Source: Faecalibacterium sp. (GTDB taxonomy: Bacteria > Bacillota > Clostridia > Oscillospirales > Ruminococcaceae). From it: a DNA stretch of 64,000 nt. The stretch spans positions 62,001 to 126,000 of the forward strand of contig JALCRP010000003.1 of the NCBI GenBank assembly GCA_022652735.1, given 5' to 3'. The notes beneath the pieces were generated by a model. That model made no database searches and had not been told where the DNA came from. It was given only the letters and a program-made list of their open reading frames with translations. How positions within the stretch are numbered: position 1 is the stretch's first letter; every line of letters starts with the position of its first letter. The translations under genes were made by a program, and so were the position numbers. This document shows positions 62,401-64,000 of the stretch, piece after piece.

Positions 62401-63016
62401 GGGCAATGTTAACGTGGGCGCCATCGAGGAATTCAAAGAGGTCAAGGCGCGGTACGATACCCTGCATGAGCAGGTGACAGACGTGGAAAAGAGCAAGGCC
62501 GAGCTGACCCGCATGATTACCGAGCTGGCCGGCCAGATGAAAACCATCTTTACCGATAACTTCCGCACCATCAACGAAAACTTTGGCCGCATCTTTGCCG
62601 AGCTGTTCGGCGGCGGCACGGCCAGCCTCTATTTGGATGACGAAAACGACGTGCTGGAAACGGGCATCGAGATCCGCGTGGCGCCCCCGGGCAAGGTGAT
62701 CAAAAACCTGTCGGCGCTTTCCGGCGGCGAGCAGGCGCTTGTGGCAATCAGCATCTATTTCGCCATTTTGGCTGTCAACCCGGCGCCGTTCTGTATTTTG
62801 GATGAGATCGAGGCCGCGCTGGACGACGCGAACGTGATACGCTATGCGCAGTACTTACGCCGCATTACCGATAAAACGCAGTTCATCGTGATTACGCACC
62901 GGCGCGGCACGATGGAAGCGGCGGATATTTTGTATGGTGTGACGATGCAGGAGGACGGCGTCTCGAAGCTGCTGCGGCTCGACCTCGAGAATGTGGACGC
63001 GACACTGATCTCCTGA
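59459..63016 (+). CDS. smc: Chromosome segregation protein SMC
   Basis: A 1185-residue SMC ATPase. Walker A GPNGSGKSN (31-39), long coiled coils, a hinge near 515-640 (GVIGPVSSILSVEKGYETAIETALGG region) and the C-terminal head with LSGGEQALV and FCILDEIEAALDDANV are all present. It organises and segregates chromosomes with ScpAB. AAGGGGAA precedes ATG 59459. The rnc-smc-ftsY order is classical for Firmicutes. Confidence 0.97.
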   Translation: MVLKELEIQGFKSFPDKIKVTIGRGITGVVGPNGSGKSNISDAIRWVLGETSSKQLRGSGKMEDVIFGGTQIRGAMGFASVRLTLDNTDRALDMDADEVVVGRKYYRSGESEYTLNGQVCRLKDVYELFLDTGLGRDGYSIIGQGRIAEIVGAKSNERREIFEEASGIAKYRYRKTEAEHRLASAEENLERLRDILGELESRVGPLAKDSAKAQKFLELSEQRKSLEVTLWVDNVRRAKDTVREQQHKYETAEADYNRLDEAEKSAEQEAEEIRAEAQRMTIEIERLNGDIRTITEQMNSTTSRIAVLENDIAHNEQNIQNLEAEIAEGEHSRENINGEIAGHEQAITEIEAAEKEIEAAIAAVNATLEKIQADSLASGERRGAVTAALAQMTEQQTACRVSAAGADSAAATAAQRLEEARAEGATDKESVEKLAQEQADTAAYLEKINENVTRLTNIRSGLTLKLAARRKSLDEADAAEQQIDRQIDAAEQRVQVLRELEKNMEGYTQSVKSVMRAAEAHRLGGVIGPVSSILSVEKGYETAIETALGGALQNIVVDSEAAAKAAIAFLRDAHAGRATFLPLDTIQPGVFHGELTGSAQLASGLVHCDAKYEGVVRYLLGRIVVVDEINEASGVARRLGYHNKIVTADGQVINAGGSFTGGSVSRSAGLFTRKQEIADLREKITKLQASQQQAQTDTDRWKAQVDALSAELTATESEAITAGNDKVRAETEAGRIATALSQARGAAEIHAGEIEQLEGRIAESRATAERQKAEEARLTAEIEKLSAELHNISAGDDSFLATRTRLSEELSQKKLEKLEKEKDAEAHRTAIENLQSRTEETSGRRAEQERSIAALRGMNEQNRAHIAEIENEKSGRDTEIKAKEAAIQQATQQRLARQQGETEANARARQAAEDREKMSQEMARLAERKTNAETEYDQTISKLWEEYQLSLTEAEKLCIPFESLAQLRADVQDLRNQIRSLGNVNVGAIEEFKEVKARYDTLHEQVTDVEKSKAELTRMITELAGQMKTIFTDNFRTINENFGRIFAELFGGGTASLYLDDENDVLETGIEIRVAPPGKVIKNLSALSGGEQALVAISIYFAILAVNPAPFCILDEIEAALDDANVIRYAQYLRRITDKTQFIVITHRRGTMEAADILYGVTMQEDGVSKLLRLDLENVDATLIS

Positions 63017-63042
63017 TTTTCGCCAGCCAAAGGAGGCCCTAT

Positions 63043-63972
63043 ATGGGATTGTTCGGCAAAAAGAACAAACAAAAGATGGACGACGGCCTTTCTAAAACGC
63101 GGACAGGCTTTTGGGGCAATATTGTCAACACGCTGCGCGGCAGCGAGATTGACGACGCGCTTTACGAGCAGCTGGAAGAGCAGCTTGTGCTGGCCGATAC
63201 CGGCGCAGATGTGGCCGGCGAGCTTGTAGAGGAGCTGCACGCCCGTGTGCGGCGCGATCATCTGAAAACAGGCGCCGAGGCGCTGGATGCCCTTAAGGCC
63301 ATTGTTGCCGAGGAGCTGACGCCGGAGGCGGAGATGGACCTTTCGGGCCACCCCGCTGTGGTTCTGATCATCGGCGTAAACGGCGTGGGCAAAACGACGA
63401 GCATCGCCAAGCTTGCGAACTTTTATAAGGCCGCGGGCAAAAGTGTGCTGCTGGCCGCGGGGGATACCTTCCGCGCCGCCGCGGGCGAACAGCTGGACAT
63501 CTGGGCCGAGCGCGCGGGCGTCTCAATCCTTAAAAGCGCAGATGGCGCCGACCCTGCCGCCGTCATCTTTGATGCAGTGCATTCCGCCGCGGCCAAGGGC
63601 GTTGATGTCGTGCTTTGCGATACGGCCGGCCGCCTGCATAATAAAAAGAATCTCATGGATGAGCTTTCCAAGATCAGCCGCAGCGTGAAAAAGGCCGCGC
63701 CGGAGGCCAGCGTCGAAACGCTGCTTGTGCTGGATGCGATCACCGGCCAAAACGCCATCCGGCAAGCGCAGGAGTTTGTGGCCGCCGCGGGCGCCACAGG
63801 CGTGATCTTAACCAAGCTCGACGGCACGGCCAAGGGCGGCTGCGTCGTCAGCGTAAGGCGCAAGCTGGGGCTGCCCGTGCGCTTTGTGGGCGTCGGCGAA
63901 AAGCTGGACGATCTCATTCCGTTCTCGGCCGAAGATTTCGCCGCGGCGCTGCTGGGCAAAAGCGAAACGTAA
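63043..63972 (+). CDS. ftsY: Signal recognition particle receptor FtsY
   Basis: A 309-residue SRP-type GTPase. An N domain (about 20-100) precedes the G domain with GVNGVGKTTSIAKLA (from residue 111), GDTFRAAAGEQLDIWA, DTAGRLHNKKNLMDEL and TKLDGTAKGG. The acidic A domain of Gram-negatives is absent, as in other Firmicutes. AAAGGAGG precedes the ATG. It delivers ribosome-nascent-chain complexes to the membrane translocon. Confidence 0.96.
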   Translation: MGLFGKKNKQKMDDGLSKTRTGFWGNIVNTLRGSEIDDALYEQLEEQLVLADTGADVAGELVEELHARVRRDHLKTGAEALDALKAIVAEELTPEAEMDLSGHPAVVLIIGVNGVGKTTSIAKLANFYKAAGKSVLLAAGDTFRAAAGEQLDIWAERAGVSILKSADGADPAAVIFDAVHSAAAKGVDVVLCDTAGRLHNKKNLMDELSKISRSVKKAAPEASVETLLVLDAITGQNAIRQAQEFVAAAGATGVILTKLDGTAKGGCVVSVRRKLGLPVRFVGVGEKLDDLIPFSAEDFAAALLGKSET

Positions 63973-64000
63973 GCTTCGTCCTGCCGCCGTGCTCGGCGCG

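Overview
The window is a G+C-rich chromosomal segment from a monoderm Clostridia member, most likely a gut Oscillospirales/Ruminococcaceae-type bacterium. The pointers are strong AGGAGG-type ribosome sites, AddAB instead of RecBCD, spoIIR, a TrmFO/DprA/TopA block, many lipoproteins, and glycan-salvage genes. I found no tRNA, rRNA, CRISPR array or prophage. The taxonomic call is inference.

Left part (1-17.2 kb). A lacto-N-biose/galacto-N-biose salvage operon (GH112 phosphorylase, nucleotidyltransferase, N-acetylhexosamine 1-kinase) enters from the left edge. It is followed by a TraX-like membrane protein, a LysR regulator whose promoter overlaps a perfect palindrome, a large acidic repeat lipoprotein, a dCMP deaminase, an EF-G paralogue, greA and lysS. 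Next come an AraC regulator and a sugar-binding lipoprotein, then a single ORF that joins the front of a sugar-ABC ATPase in frame to the back of a GH42 beta-galactosidase. That ORF looks like the scar of a deletion (or misassembly) inside an ABC-transporter/beta-galactosidase operon.

Sulfur block (17.4-24.6 kb, minus strand). A polar amino-acid ABC transporter (two permeases, ATPase, binding protein), a LysR regulator, a rhodanese-PP-loop fusion and O-acetylhomoserine sulfhydrylase lie head to tail. In front of the transporter is a good promoter, a short ORF encoding a 29-residue peptide with an MMCCRC run, and a GC-rich hairpin. This has the layout of a cysteine-responsive attenuator. The transporter and LysR promoters also share the palindrome CCTAC-N7-GTAGG at the same place just downstream of the -10. 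I regard this as the most likely undescribed regulatory system in the window.

Cell-surface block (24.9-32.6 kb). A WecG/TagA-type glycosyltransferase, an AraC regulator, the GDP-L-fucose route (manC, gmd, fcl) and a Cys-rich LRR/Thr-Pro surface protein with DNA-level repeats.

Middle (32.7-43.1 kb). ruvX, a cyclophilin lipoprotein, a DUF1292 protein, a probable 6S RNA, a thioredoxin-fold protein, DUF378, UPF0210 plus ACT, Lrp plus aminotransferase, a DUF362 ferredoxin protein, ispE, spoIIR (whose ribosome site lies in a strong hairpin) and a peptidoglycan-binding protein.

Right part (43.2-64 kb). A dense plus-strand housekeeping run: addB-addA, infC-rpmI-rplT with an attenuator leader and an ATC start, an SpoU rRNA methylase, dprA, topA, trmFO, plsX, rnc, smc and ftsY.
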